Origin: Nitrosomonas communis | GTDB lineage: Bacteria; Pseudomonadota; Gammaproteobacteria; Burkholderiales; Nitrosomonadaceae | Direction: 5' to 3' | Assembly: GCF_900114745.1 (NCBI RefSeq) | Contig: NZ_FOUB01000001.1 | Coordinates: 124,001 to 188,000 of the forward strand | Length of the DNA stretch: 64,000 bases | Shown: positions 9,482 to 19,194 of the stretch, piece after piece | Position numbering within the stretch: the stretch's first letter is position 1 | How the letters are laid out: every line of letters begins with the position of its first letter | Translations under genes and position numbers: made by a program | The notes under the pieces: model-generated | Seen by the model: the letters and a program-made list of their open reading frames with translations, nothing else | What the model was told of the DNA's origin: nothing | The model's database searches: none

Positions 9482-9597
9482 ATTTGAATAGCAATGCATG
9501 CCATAAGAATTGCCCAAGGCTACAGATGGTTATTTGTTATCACAGCGCAGGCGCAAAGCCAATCAAATCAACAGATAGTATGTATCGGTAGCAGGTA

Positions 9598-9700
9598 ATT
9601 CTATTTCCGAGTTAAAAATGACGCTAAGGCGAGCAGCAAACAGTATAAATAATACGGCAAGGTGAAGCCGACAAAGTAAGTTCTGATTGAGAAATAGAAT
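9598..9700 (+). repeat. Dispersed ~100 bp inverted-terminus repeat, copy 3 (diverged)
   Basis: Most diverged full-length copy: ends ATTCTATTTCC and GAAATAGAAT still pair with each other, and the interior GACGCTAAGGCGAGCAGCAAA and CGGCAAGGTGAAGCCG are recognisable. It carries a TA dinucleotide on both flanks. It lies in the 570 bp gap before the YSC84 operon. Confidence 0.85.
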
Positions 9701-9767
9701 TACTTTGTAGATTCATTCTCCTTTTAAAAATACATGAATCTTTTTTTGATTATTTGGCAATGAAGTT

Positions 9768-9815
9768 TCCTACGTATTTATACGTATTCTTTTAATTATT
9801 AAATTTGGGTAATCT
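9768..9815 (+). promoter_or_regulatory. Palindrome + 21 nt + box control block, site B
   Basis: Perfect palindrome TACGTATTTATACGTA (9771-9786), then 21 nt, then GGTAATCTT in the place of AATAATCTA. The T-rich tract right after the palindrome is also shared with sites A, C and D. It lies 267 bp upstream of the YSC84 lipoprotein and 199 bp before the possible leader peptide at 9985. Confidence 0.6.
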
Positions 9816-9984
9816 TTTAAAATATAGTGTGTAATAACAAGCTTTTTGGGTCTTTTCTATATATCAAGGCATTTATTTAATTTTAACGTCAAGTTTGTAG
9901 CCGAAGTCGAGCTTATACGCAGCATGTCTAACTCACAGGAGTTTTTGCCTGAGTTATTACCGAGAGTCTGATCAGGACTGCGAC

Positions 9985-10056
9985 ATGGAGAAAGATAGTC
10001 AAATCAAAAAAGTCAACAAGAAAGCCAAATCAAAATCGACAGGAGAATCACCATGA
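9985..10056 (+). CDS. Possible Lys-rich leader peptide
   Basis: A 23-codon frame starting ATG at 9985 encodes a very basic peptide (MEKDSQIKKVNKKAKSKSTG and three more residues). Its TGA overlaps the ATG of the YSC84 gene in an ATGA junction, an arrangement typical of translational coupling. A short AGGA-like site lies upstream. Whether it is translated cannot be told from sequence. Confidence 0.3.
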   Translation: MEKDSQIKKVNKKAKSKSTGESP

Positions 10057-10637
10057 GAGTTAACTTAACGATTTACTTAATTTTGATCACAGTTTCAGTA
10101 TTAATGTTAGTAGGGTGTGAATCTACTGGTGGTAAGCAAGCTAGAATGGACAGTCAGCAATCTAGTGTTGCAGCTGAAATAGATCGTGAAGTCGATATTG
10201 CTTTGGCGCAGCTTTTTCAAACGACGCCTGAGGCGAGAGATCTAGCGGCGCGCGCGAAAGGAATTCTGGTATTTCCGCATATTCTCAAGGCAGGGTTTAT
10301 CGCAGGGGCTCAGTATGGGAAAGGCGCCATGCGTAAAGGAAGAACGACAGCTGGTTACTATAATATTGTTGCCGCCTCATACGGGTTACAAGCAGGAGTG
10401 CAGTCATTTAGTTATGCAATGTTTTTCATGAATAATGAGGCGCTTAATTATCTCGAAAATAGCGCGGGATTTGAGGTCGGCATAGGTCCGAGTGTTGTCA
10501 TCGTAGATGCTGGATTGGCCAGAACATTAACGACTACGACGCTTAAAGATGATGTCTATGCATTCATCTATGGGCAGCAAGGTTTAATGGCCGGCTTGGG
10601 TTTGCAGGGGTCAAAAATCAGCAGGATTACACCTTGA
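10053..10637 (+). CDS. YSC84/SYLF-domain lipoprotein
   Basis: 194-residue lipoprotein with lipobox LVGC (Cys about 23). From residue ~45 it carries the SYLF (YSC84) domain: AKGILVFPHILKAGFIAGAQ, then YYNIVAASYGLQAGVQSFSY, and FEVGIGPSVVIVDAGLA near 145. SYLF domains bind phosphoinositides in eukaryotes; bacterial versions are envelope proteins of unknown role. The ATG is preceded by AGGAG and overlaps the possible leader peptide. It is the first gene of a probable operon with the DUF2092 and Gly/Arg-rich genes, under control block B. Confidence 0.85.
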   Translation: MRVNLTIYLILITVSVLMLVGCESTGGKQARMDSQQSSVAAEIDREVDIALAQLFQTTPEARDLAARAKGILVFPHILKAGFIAGAQYGKGAMRKGRTTAGYYNIVAASYGLQAGVQSFSYAMFFMNNEALNYLENSAGFEVGIGPSVVIVDAGLARTLTTTTLKDDVYAFIYGQQGLMAGLGLQGSKISRITP

Positions 10638-10668
10638 GCAGCTTGATGTTGACTAATGGAGAAGAATC

Positions 10669-11535
10669 ATGCAGAACAAAAGACAAATGAGAATAGGGAC
10701 AGCATTGTCATTGTTGTATTTGATGATCCTGATTGCGCCAGTGGCTTGGGCACAGAAGCAATCATCGGAGGAATCAGAATTTTCAAGGATGTCATCCACA
10801 AGCTCACAAATAGTCAAGGAGCAAGCAACAGCCAAGGATGCGCTTACTCGCATGGCTGAATTTCTGGCAAAGGCACAGAAATTCAGCGTTAACATCAAAT
10901 CCAGCTATGAAGTGCAACAAGAATCCGGTCAAAAGATTGAATTTGGTGAGAACCGGAAAGTCATCGTGAGCCGCCCTAACGGGTTGCACATAGAAGCGGA
11001 GCATAGTGATGGAGAGAAACATCTTGTCCTGTATGACGGCAGGCACATCACTGTGTTTACTCCGTCAGAGAATGTTTATGCCCAGGCAACCAAAATCGGC
11101 GGAATTGATGAAGCAGTTATGTATTTCCTTAGAGATCTCGGCATGAGATTGCCACTCGCTCTGCTCTTGACGACACGGCTCCCGGAAGAACTTGATCGCC
11201 GCACTCAAACACTCGACTATGTTGAAGAGACGGTTATGGATGGGAAACCCGTTCATCATGTAGCAGGGCGCACTGAAACGGTCGATTATCAAGTGTGGAT
11301 TACCGAAGGGGCTAACCCGTTGCCACTTCAGATCGTGTTGACTTACAAGAATGTAGAAGGTCAACCCTATTACCGGGCGAAATTCTCCGATTGGAATCTG
11401 AATCCTAAAGTCAAAAATGCCCTCTTTGCATTTACCCCACCTAAGGAGGTACGGAAGATTGCCTTTGTCGCTCAATTGCCTAAAACTGTGTTTGAAGGGT
11501 CAGCTAGCCCAGCAGAAACAGGAGAACAAAAATGA
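10669..11535 (+). CDS. DUF2092-type periplasmic protein
   Basis: 288 residues with a signal peptide (LLYLMILIAPVAWAQ). The mature part matches the DUF2092 family: a helix ALTRMAEFLAKAQKFSVNIK near residue 62, then strands such as RPNGLHIEAEHSDGEKHLVLYDGRHITVFTP split over residues ~103-133, and a late RAKFSDWNLNP segment. The fold is thought to resemble lipoprotein-carrier (LolA/LolB-like) half barrels; that is family-level knowledge and the ligand is unknown. It starts 31 bp after YSC84 and overlaps the next gene by ATGA. Confidence 0.75.
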   Translation: MQNKRQMRIGTALSLLYLMILIAPVAWAQKQSSEESEFSRMSSTSSQIVKEQATAKDALTRMAEFLAKAQKFSVNIKSSYEVQQESGQKIEFGENRKVIVSRPNGLHIEAEHSDGEKHLVLYDGRHITVFTPSENVYAQATKIGGIDEAVMYFLRDLGMRLPLALLLTTRLPEELDRRTQTLDYVEETVMDGKPVHHVAGRTETVDYQVWITEGANPLPLQIVLTYKNVEGQPYYRAKFSDWNLNPKVKNALFAFTPPKEVRKIAFVAQLPKTVFEGSASPAETGEQK

Positions 11536-12308
11536 ATACCAAACCTTACTTGTTTATTCCAATTATCACGGTCGCATTCATTTTTTTTATCGGCACCGTG
11601 CATGAGGCCTCCGCCCGTTTAGGCGGGGGAGGTGGAAGAGCGTCTGCCAGTGGTGCAAGGGCGGGCGGTGGCGGCGCGAGGGCAGCCGGTGGTGGTTTTT
11701 CCCGCAGTGGTGCTGCCGCAAGCGGCAGCTTCTCGTACAGCTCATCCCGAGGTGCAGCAGCAAGATCTGGCGCTCCAGCAGCCTCTGCATCGAGAACAGC
11801 CAGCCGATCGCAAGCTGCGCAGACAAGGGCGACGGGCCGGGCAGAGACCCGGGAAGGACGCCAGGAAGGCTATACAGAACGTACTGATATCCGCCAGCAG
11901 GAACGAACTGCGCGGGCGGGTGAACGGACTGAACGAGCGGGGGAACGGACGGAACGAACTCAAGCCAGAGCGGACACAAGGGAGAGTTATGCGGGGCGCT
12001 ATTATGATGATCACTACCATGACCACTATGATGATGACGACTGGGATGATGGAGAAGTCGCAGCTTTGGCGATTGGTGCTGCAGTGGTGGGCGGGGTGGT
12101 CGGGTATGCAGCGGGGCAGTCAACAACCACGCCATCTTCCACTGTCGTTTACAGTGCCCCTCCTTCGTCGGGTTACGCTAGTTTACCCTGTTCTCCTTAT
12201 ACGACTGTGGTACAGGGAGTGACCTACTATCAATGTGGTTCAACCTGGTACACGCAGGCTTATGGGGGAAGTGGCGTTTCGTATGTGCCTGTAGCAGCAC
12301 CTTATTAA
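11532..12308 (+). CDS. Exported Gly/Ser/Arg-rich low-complexity protein with one Gly transmembrane segment
   Basis: 258 residues. After a signal peptide (cleavage near EASA) comes a Gly/Ala/Ser-rich stretch (~30-95). A charged Arg/Glu/Thr-rich tract follows (~100-155) with internal repeats of the type GERTERA, encoded by near-identical ~24 bp units at 11900-11960. Then come a His/Asp/Tyr-rich patch (YYDDHYHDHYDDDDW), a glycine-zipper hydrophobic segment near 180-195 (ALAIGAAVVGGVVGYAAG), and a C-terminal region with two Cys and the YYQCGSTWYTQAYG block common in small periplasmic proteins. The His/Asp patch could bind metal; that is inference. Translationally coupled to the DUF2092 gene. Confidence 0.75.
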   Translation: MNTKPYLFIPIITVAFIFFIGTVHEASARLGGGGGRASASGARAGGGGARAAGGGFSRSGAAASGSFSYSSSRGAAARSGAPAASASRTASRSQAAQTRATGRAETREGRQEGYTERTDIRQQERTARAGERTERAGERTERTQARADTRESYAGRYYDDHYHDHYDDDDWDDGEVAALAIGAAVVGGVVGYAAGQSTTTPSSTVVYSAPPSSGYASLPCSPYTTVVQGVTYYQCGSTWYTQAYGGSGVSYVPVAAPY

Positions 12309-12378
12309 ACAATGGGTGGAAGAGGCTGCTGCTTTAATTAAGTAGATTAAATATATTGGAAGATCACATCTTTACTGG

Positions 12379-12398
12379 GACGGGGTATTGCCCCGGTC
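12379..12398 (+). terminator. Possible terminator after the YSC84 operon
   Basis: GC hairpin CGGGG-TATTG-CCCCG extended by GA/TC pairing, followed by TTTGGGG rather than a clean T run. It lies 70 bp after the Gly/Arg-rich gene. Confidence 0.35.
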
Positions 12399-12486
12399 TT
12401 TGGGGTAATTAAATTAAAAACTGGCGCAGTCCATTGCCTTGAAGACCTCTGGTCGCGCTGTTTTCAATATATTGGTAAAGACTCGG

Positions 12487-13422
12487 ATGAGTAGGCTTTA
12501 TAGGTTTGAAAGTCTGAGGTTAACTCGATTTGTGGCGGCGATGCTTGCTCTGATGGCTTTAGGTGCTAAAGGGCAGGTCATCGAGCCGCGCACTTATACC
12601 AACGCGCCAGTAGGACTGAATTTTCTGGTTACTGGTTATAACTTTATCGGAGGCGGTGTAGGTACCGATCCAACCCTGCCAATTGAGAATACCAAGGTTG
12701 AAATCCATTCTACGTTTTTTGCTTATGCTCGCTCCTTGGATTTCTTTGGTAAATCAGCAAAATTCGATGTGGTGCAGCCGCTCTCTTGGGCATCGGGCAG
12801 TGCCACAGTTAAGGAGCAATTTCGCGATCGGGAAGTATTTGGGCCAGCTGATACAAGATTCCGCTTTGCAGTCAATTTCTTTGGCGCACCGGCACTTTCT
12901 ATGAAAGATTTTGCAAATTATCGGCAAGATACGGTTATTGGCGCCAGCGTAGAAGTAACCGCGCCCAGCGGGCAGTACAATGAAGACAAGCTTCTTAATA
13001 TCGGCAACAACCGCTGGTCGATCAGACCGGAAATTGGCATTTCGAAGAGTTTGGGGCCTTTTATATTGGAACTTGCCGGAAGCATCCAGTTTTATACAGC
13101 AAACAATGATTTTCTTGGTAGCAGAGTGCGTGAACAGGAGCCTGTTTATTCCCTGCAGGGACACATTATCTACAGTTTTGGTAATGGTATCTGGTTTGCG
13201 GTGGACGGTACCTTTTTCACTGGTGGGCAGACTATTGTGGATGGGGTGAAAAGTGGTGGCAAGCTAGAAAACTCACGCGCGGGTGTGACGCTTTCGCTGC
13301 CTGTGAGTCGGCATAACTCGGTCAAACTTTTTTTCAATACGGGCGTCGCAGTTCGTACAGGCAGCGATTTCAACGCAGTTGGAATTAACTGGCAATACCG
13401 TTTTGGTGGGAATATTCATTGA
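12487..13422 (+). CDS. Outer-membrane beta-barrel, MetA-pathway/phenol-degradation 'transporter' type
   Basis: About 311 residues from the ATG at 12487; a TTG at 12439 would add 16 residues. Signal peptide LTRFVAAMLALMALGAKGQ. The remainder is a typical outer-membrane barrel with alternating strands, an early PVGLNFLVTGYNFIGGG segment, a central VTAPSGQYNEDKLLNIGNNR segment that is the hallmark of the Phenol_MetA_deg family, and a terminal aromatic strand (GINWQYRFGG). Members are probable channels of undefined substrate. It stands about 180 bp after the preceding operon, separated by a weak terminator. Start choice is uncertain because no strong ribosome site is seen. Confidence 0.75.
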   Translation: MSRLYRFESLRLTRFVAAMLALMALGAKGQVIEPRTYTNAPVGLNFLVTGYNFIGGGVGTDPTLPIENTKVEIHSTFFAYARSLDFFGKSAKFDVVQPLSWASGSATVKEQFRDREVFGPADTRFRFAVNFFGAPALSMKDFANYRQDTVIGASVEVTAPSGQYNEDKLLNIGNNRWSIRPEIGISKSLGPFILELAGSIQFYTANNDFLGSRVREQEPVYSLQGHIIYSFGNGIWFAVDGTFFTGGQTIVDGVKSGGKLENSRAGVTLSLPVSRHNSVKLFFNTGVAVRTGSDFNAVGINWQYRFGGNIH

Positions 13423-13690
13423 GACGTCGGAGAGTCATGATTTATGGGGAACTTCCTTGAAAGCCTTACACTGCAGCTATCTGCCAAGGATAAGTGACGC
13501 AATACTAAGCATCAAAAACATATTTGAACTCAGCGCTGGCAATACTGTATTGATTCTGGATGCAAAGAAGTATATCCATAGAAAATTTAGAAATTATTGT
13601 GTGGAATGGGATCGCTAATACTGTTTTCATAAGAAAACTAAAGTATGTGATTTGGACCAAAATAATTTTGGGACTCTTTATATAGATTAT

Positions 13691-13739
13691 TCCTACGTGT
13701 TCATACGTATTCTCTCAATCAGCATATTTGAATAATCTA
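13691..13739 (+). promoter_or_regulatory. Palindrome + 21 nt + AATAATCTA control block, site C
   Basis: Near-perfect palindrome TACGTGTTCATACGTA (13694-13709), 21 nt, then AATAATCTA (13731-13739), identical in box sequence and spacing to site A. It ends only 36 bp before the sulfotransferase ATG, the distance expected if the box is a -10 element. The 268 bp before it (13423-13690) hold no recognisable gene. Confidence 0.65.
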
Positions 13740-13775
13740 ATCACATATCATTTTTCAGTAAAGAGGGGCGCAGTG

Positions 13776-14837
13776 ATGCAAACTTATCGGCAGAAGACCC
13801 AACATTCACGCTTTCCTGATTTCTTCGTTGTAGGTGCACCACGCTGCGGTACGACATCATTGTGCCGATATCTCGCACGAAACCCGCAGATATGCTTTTC
13901 GCAGCCAAAAGAAACTTATTTCTTTAATCAACTTGATAATGATTTATCCGAGAAAGAATTGCAGCGGAATTATCTAGATCGCTATTTCGCTCATTTTACT
14001 GCTGGTTGTCGCGCCGTGGGTGAGGGTACCGTGACGTACCTCTATCAGCCCGAAGCTATCAAACGGATTCAGCAATTCAACCCTAATGCACGGTTTATCG
14101 TTTTAGTGCGCAATCCGCTTGCGATGCTACCATCGTATCATCAGCGATTGCGATATCTGCTGCAAGAGGATGAACCAGATTTTGAGAAAGCGTGGGCGCT
14201 TCAGTCGACGCGAGCACGTGGGGAGCTTGTCCCCAAGCTATGTCTTGATGCTCGGTTGCTGGCATATAGTGAAATCGCAAAATTTGGTGCACAAATGCAG
14301 CAACTCTACGCCATCACAGAACGCGAACGAACGCATGTGATCGTTTTCGATGATCTCGTGGCTGACCCGCTTGGCGTCTACCAGCGTGCCCTGGAGTTCC
14401 TTCACGTCGATTACGACGGACAGACCCGCTTTGAGCGGAAATACCAAAGCCGTATGTATCGGTATCGCTGGCTGCAGCGGTTACTTTATCTGCCAGTGAT
14501 GCGTCATGGAAAAGTAATCGATACCCTGCAGCGTCGCCTGTACCATTACAATCAGGATAATTCAAAGCGTCGCGGCCTGATCAGTCGATTAACTGCTTGG
14601 AATATAATCAAGGAATCGCCGGCGCAGCTGTCTCCTCGTATGGCTGCTATCGTGCGCAAATCGCTGCAAGGTGACATTCAGCTTCTGTCCAGTCTAATCA
14701 ACCGGGATTTGAGTTCCTGGCTCGACACAAAAAAAGATTATGTGACCTATCGCTTGCTGCCCTATTGGAAGAAGGCGATATCTGTTTCGACAAAGGTAGG
14801 CTACCAGCGCTGTAAGTTTTCTCCGAAGTTGGAATAA
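13776..14837 (+). CDS. Sulfotransferase family protein
   Basis: 353 residues from ATG 13776, chosen over an upstream TTG because GAGGGG precedes it at good spacing. Transfers a sulfuryl group from PAPS, by family. The 5'-phosphosulfate-binding loop is VGAPRCGTTSLCRYLARNP near residues 18-36 and the 3'-phosphate-binding Arg/Ser segment is FIVLVRNPLAMLPSYHQRL near 105-123. No signal peptide is seen, so cytoplasmic action is expected. The acceptor is unknown, but the downstream glycosidase-type genes suggest a carbohydrate or glycolipid. It appears to head the sugar cluster under control block C. Confidence 0.85.
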   Translation: MQTYRQKTQHSRFPDFFVVGAPRCGTTSLCRYLARNPQICFSQPKETYFFNQLDNDLSEKELQRNYLDRYFAHFTAGCRAVGEGTVTYLYQPEAIKRIQQFNPNARFIVLVRNPLAMLPSYHQRLRYLLQEDEPDFEKAWALQSTRARGELVPKLCLDARLLAYSEIAKFGAQMQQLYAITERERTHVIVFDDLVADPLGVYQRALEFLHVDYDGQTRFERKYQSRMYRYRWLQRLLYLPVMRHGKVIDTLQRRLYHYNQDNSKRRGLISRLTAWNIIKESPAQLSPRMAAIVRKSLQGDIQLLSSLINRDLSSWLDTKKDYVTYRLLPYWKKAISVSTKVGYQRCKFSPKLE

Positions 14838-14910
14838 TAGCATAGGCAATACTCGTGGCTTGAGTAACCTGGCTAAGTTATCGGTATAGCTTGATAAAGC
14901 GGAGAATCAG

Positions 14911-17674
14911 ATGTCAATGCAGAAAAATAATCCTGAAAAGAGGCGATTGGATGAATCCGGACGATATGGCCAAACGGAAGGGTCTGAAGGCATACCATGG
15001 AAAAAGTGGGGTCCATATCTTTCGGATCGTCAATGGGGTACTGTGCGCGAGGACTATAGTGAAGGAGGGGACGCCTGGAATTTCTTTACTCATGATCATG
15101 CTCGCTCACGCGCCTACCGCTGGGGAGAGGATGGTATTGCAGGAATTTCTGATGACAAACAGCGGCTTTGCTTCAGTCTGGCTCTCTGGAATGGAAAGGA
15201 TCCTATCCTGAAGGAACGCTTGTTCGGTCTCACCAACAGCGAGGGCAACCATGGTGAGGATGTGAAAGAGTACTACTTTTATCTCGACAGCACGCCGACG
15301 CACTCGTACATGAAATATCTCTACAAATATCCCCAGGCGGCCTATCCCTACGCTGATCTGGTAGAGACGAATTGTCACCGTTCTCGGAGCGAGTTCGAGT
15401 ACGAATTGATCGACTCAGGTATTTTCAATGACGACCGCTACTTCGATGTTTTTGTAGAGTATGCCAAGGCCGGTGCAGAAGATATCCTGGTGAAGATCAC
15501 TGCAGTCAACCGGGGACCCGATGCGTCCGAACTGCACCTTCTGCCGACACTGTGGTTCCGCAACGATTGGGCGTCGTGGATTGCGCCATCTAACCGATCT
15601 CCTGAGAAACCAAATATTAAGCAAAACAAGGTGGCTTTGGGTGTGAGCGCGGTCGAAGCGAGGCATCCGTTGTTGGGGGAATTCATCTTTTCTTGTGAAG
15701 GCGAGGTGCCGCTACTATTCACCGATAATACCACGAACAATAAACGACTCTTCCCTGGATATCAAAACGAGAGTCCATACGTAAAAGATGGCATCAACAA
15801 CTACGTGGTGCAAGGCCAGCAAGAGGCGGTCAATCCCGCGAAGCAAGGTACTAAGGTCGCAGCGCACTATTACTTTAATGTGGGTGCTGGTCAGACCGTA
15901 GTGATCCGCCTGCAGCTGTCTAAAATTGCTCAGGAACAAAGCAACCACCCTTTGGTAAGGATTTTGATGCAGTCTTTGCTGAGAGGCTTAAAGAAGCGGA
16001 TAAATTTTATCAGTCTGTGACACCGCCTTCAGTGAGTAAGGATGCTGCCAACATGATGCGCCAGGCTATTGCCGGCATGCTGTGGAGTAAGCAATTTTTC
16101 TTCTTTGATGGCGACAATTGGCTGGACGAACACAACTCCAATCCCCTACATACTGGATATCGAAACGCCCGGAACTCCGAGTGGTTCCACATGTTGAACG
16201 AAGACGTCATCTCCATGCCGGACAAGTGGGAATATCCCTGGTATGCGGCCTGGGATCTGGCCTTCCACACGCTCCCGCTCTCGATCGTAGACCCGGATTT
16301 CGCCAAGGAGCAAATGAAGCTGATGCTCAAAGGCGTCTACTTGCACCCCAGCGGCCAGGTGCCCGCGTACGAGTGGAACTTCAGTGATGTGAATCCTCCA
16401 GTCCACGCCTTTGCAAAGCTGTTCTTGCATCGCACTGAGCAGGCCCTGCACGGCGGCCAGACAGACGTGGATTTTCTCAAATCGGCGTTCAATAAGCTGC
16501 TGCTGAACTTTACCTGGTGGATGAAACGCAAGGATCGTTTTGGTAAGAACGTGTTCGAAGGCGGTTTTCTCGGTCTCGACAACATCGGTATCTTCGACCG
16601 CAGTGCACCGCTGCCCACGGGCGGTCACTTGGAGCAGGCGGACGGCACGGCGTGGATGGCACTATTCAGCCAGAACATGGCTGAGCTAGCGATTGAGCTC
16701 GCCGCCTACGACCCAGCTTACGAGGAAATGGTCCCCAAGTTCGCAGAGCACTTTTACTATATCGGCGCCGCCATGAACCGACCCGGTCAAGAGGGGATGT
16801 GGGACGAGAAGGATGGCTTCTACTACGACCTGCTGCGGCTACCAGACGGCAGTGCCACGCGGCTCAAGGTGCGCTCGATGGTGGGGCTCCTGCCTCTGTG
16901 CGCTACCACGGTGGTCGAGAAGTGGCAACGGGAGCGTATTCCGCGGGCGTTTGCTAGCTTGCTGGAACGCTTTCGCCGGATGCCCGAGCTTCTGGAGACT
17001 ATTCATCCTACAGGTCCGGGGCACTTTGGCGTGGCTGAGCGGGGACTGCTCGCGCTGCTCAGTCCGGAGCGGCTGCGCCGGATCCTAACTAAGATGCTTG
17101 ACGAGAATGAGTTTCTAAGTCCCTATGGCATCCGTTCACTCTCCAAGTTCCATGAGCAGCACCCGTATGTGTTCCACGTGAATGGCCAGGAGTATCGGGT
17201 AGAATACCTGCCGGCTGAGTCAAACACCGGTATGTTCGGTGGCAACTCCAACTGGCGGGGGCCGGTCTGGATGCCGGTGAATGTGCTCATCATCCGCGCG
17301 CTGCTGAACTTCTACCTATATACTACGGTGACAACTTCAAAATCGAATGCCCCACTGGCTCTGACAAGCTGATGAATCTGTTTGAGGTGAGCAAAGAGAT
17401 CGCCGATCGACTCGCCTGTATCTTCCTCAGGAATGAACAAGGCAATCGTCCGGTGTATGGGAGTACCGAAAAATTTCAGACGGATCCGCACTGGCGTGAT
17501 TACATTCTGTTCTACGAGTATTTTCATGGTGATAATGGTGCGGGATTGGGCGCGAGCCACCAGACCGGCTGGACCGGGCTGGTAGCGAAGACTATCCAGT
17601 TGTTCGGGCTGCTTGACGCTGAACGGTTCCTGGAATCGGGTAGGCAGGCTTTGTTCAAGCAAAGCGATGTATGA
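14911..17674 (+). pseudogene. GH63/MGH1-type glucosidase, broken by two frameshifts
   Basis: Three consecutive reading frames together make one ~900-residue glucosidase of the GH63/mannosyl-oligosaccharide-glucosidase-like family. Part 1 (14911 to ~15960) has [18 protein letters not shown] and [20 protein letters not shown]. Part 2 (from ~15963) reads [33 protein letters not shown] and EYPWYAAWDLAFHTLPLS. Part 3 (from ~17325) reads [20 protein letters not shown]. Frame breaks fall near 15955-15965 and near 17320-17328. Codon use in 16100-17300 is much more GC-rich than the flanks, suggesting separate ancestry or transfer. The start has GGAG upstream. The last codons overlap the GH13 start by ATGA. 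The breaks are either true decay or sequence error. Confidence 0.8.
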
Positions 17675-19158
17675 ATGCCTGGCCGAAGTACCCGTTGATC
17701 TATGAAATCAACACTTGGGTGTGGCTAGGTGAGTTGGCCTGTAAGTCGGCACGACAGTATACACTCGCGTCAGTTCCTGATAGCGAGTGGGATCAGATGG
17801 CTTCATTCGGATTCGATGCGGTCTGGCTGATGGGCGTGTGGGAACGAAGTCCTGCTGGCATTGCCATTTCGATGCGGAACGAGGGTCTACTTGCAGATTT
17901 TCGCCGGGCGCTCCCTGATTTTGTGCCGGAGGACAACGTTGGATCACCTTATTGCGTGCGGCGCTATTGGGTGGATCAACACTTGGGAGGGCCGGAAGGA
18001 TTAATGATTGCCAGAAGCAAACTCGCTGAGCGAGGAATACGTTTAATTCTCGACTTTGTGCCGAATCATGTTGCTCATGATCACTTATGGGCACTTATGC
18101 ACCCTGAATACTTCATTCAAGGAACTCAGGAAGATCTGATACGTGATCCTCACTCATTTGTGCCCGTCAACAGCCATGTGTATGCTTGTGGGCGTGACCC
18201 ATACTTTTCCGCCTGGAAAGATGTGCTTCAACTGAATGCGTTCGAAGCTGGCCTGCGCGATGTTGTCATTGCAACAATGTGTGATATTGCAGATCAATGC
18301 GATGGCGTGCGCTGCGACATGGCCATGTTGCTGATGAATACTATTTTCCACCGAACATGGGGTGATCGCGCGGGTCGAGTTCCGGAAGTTGATTATTGGC
18401 TGCAAGTGATTCCAGCTGTCAAAAAGAAGCATCCACAGTTCGTGTTTATTGCCGAGGCTTACTGGGATAGGGAATGGATGCTGCAGCAGCAAGGTTTCAA
18501 CTATTGCTACGACAAACGTCTTTACGATCGCATTGAGCATGGTACTGCCGAGAGCGTGTACCTGCATCTCTGTGCCGATCTGCCCTATCAGGAAAAACTC
18601 GTTCGCTTTATTGAGAACAACGACGAACTGCGTGCTGCTGCGACATTCACTGATCAGCAAGCACGGGTTGCTGCGGTAACGTTTGCGACATTGCCTGGTG
18701 CCAGGCTGTTTCATGAAGGACAATTCGAGGGACGCTGTGTAAGACTACCCGTGTTTCTGCGCCGCCGTCCCGATGAGACCCCGGATCAGAATCTTCAGCA
18801 ATTCTACTATTCATTGCTTGAAGCCCTTCGTAGTAAAGATTTCCACGAGGGAGAGTGGAGACTGTGTGAGAGAATGGGCTGGCCGGACAATGATAGCTAT
18901 TTGAATGTGGTCGCCTGGTGCTGGCAAAAAAATACTGATCGCCACCTGATTGTCGTTAATCTCTCAGCAAACCATTCTAAGGCGAGGGTGAGATTACCGT
19001 GGACGGATCTCGTCGGACATCCCTGGCAGTTGAGCGAGCCGTTGCAGACAAGGGTATTTGATCGGTCGGGTGATGAACTTCTAGTATCAGATTTGTACGT
19101 AGAATTAGCACCATGGGGTTATCACCTTTTCCACTGTGAGCGTAATTGGTCGAGTTGA
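17671..19158 (+). CDS. GH13-family alpha-amylase/glucosyl-transferring enzyme
   Basis: 495 residues, no signal peptide. The (beta/alpha)8 GH13 signatures are present: region [11 protein letters not shown] (~126), region [11 protein letters not shown] with the nucleophile Asp (~214), region [12 protein letters not shown] with the acid/base Glu (~260), and region [12 protein letters not shown] (~313) where ENND replaces the usual NHD. The C-terminal part resembles a beta-sandwich domain C. It probably acts on alpha-glucans or alpha-glucosides; exact specificity is not readable. Translational coupling (ATGA) to the broken glucosidase indicates one operon with the sulfotransferase. The frame is intact. 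Confidence 0.85.
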   Translation: MNAWPKYPLIYEINTWVWLGELACKSARQYTLASVPDSEWDQMASFGFDAVWLMGVWERSPAGIAISMRNEGLLADFRRALPDFVPEDNVGSPYCVRRYWVDQHLGGPEGLMIARSKLAERGIRLILDFVPNHVAHDHLWALMHPEYFIQGTQEDLIRDPHSFVPVNSHVYACGRDPYFSAWKDVLQLNAFEAGLRDVVIATMCDIADQCDGVRCDMAMLLMNTIFHRTWGDRAGRVPEVDYWLQVIPAVKKKHPQFVFIAEAYWDREWMLQQQGFNYCYDKRLYDRIEHGTAESVYLHLCADLPYQEKLVRFIENNDELRAAATFTDQQARVAAVTFATLPGARLFHEGQFEGRCVRLPVFLRRRPDETPDQNLQQFYYSLLEALRSKDFHEGEWRLCERMGWPDNDSYLNVVAWCWQKNTDRHLIVVNLSANHSKARVRLPWTDLVGHPWQLSEPLQTRVFDRSGDELLVSDLYVELAPWGYHLFHCERNWSS

Positions 19159-19194
19159 ATTCGGGAGACAGCGGATATAACGACGGAGGAATGA

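Noticed and set aside
11587-12222. Long overlapping frames on both strands of the Gly/Arg-rich gene
   Set aside because: Low-complexity GC-rich coding sequence creates shadow frames; only the 11532 frame has signal peptide and operon coupling.
13379-13618. 79-codon frame after the beta-barrel gene
   Set aside because: Starts inside the barrel gene in another frame and has no protein-like features.
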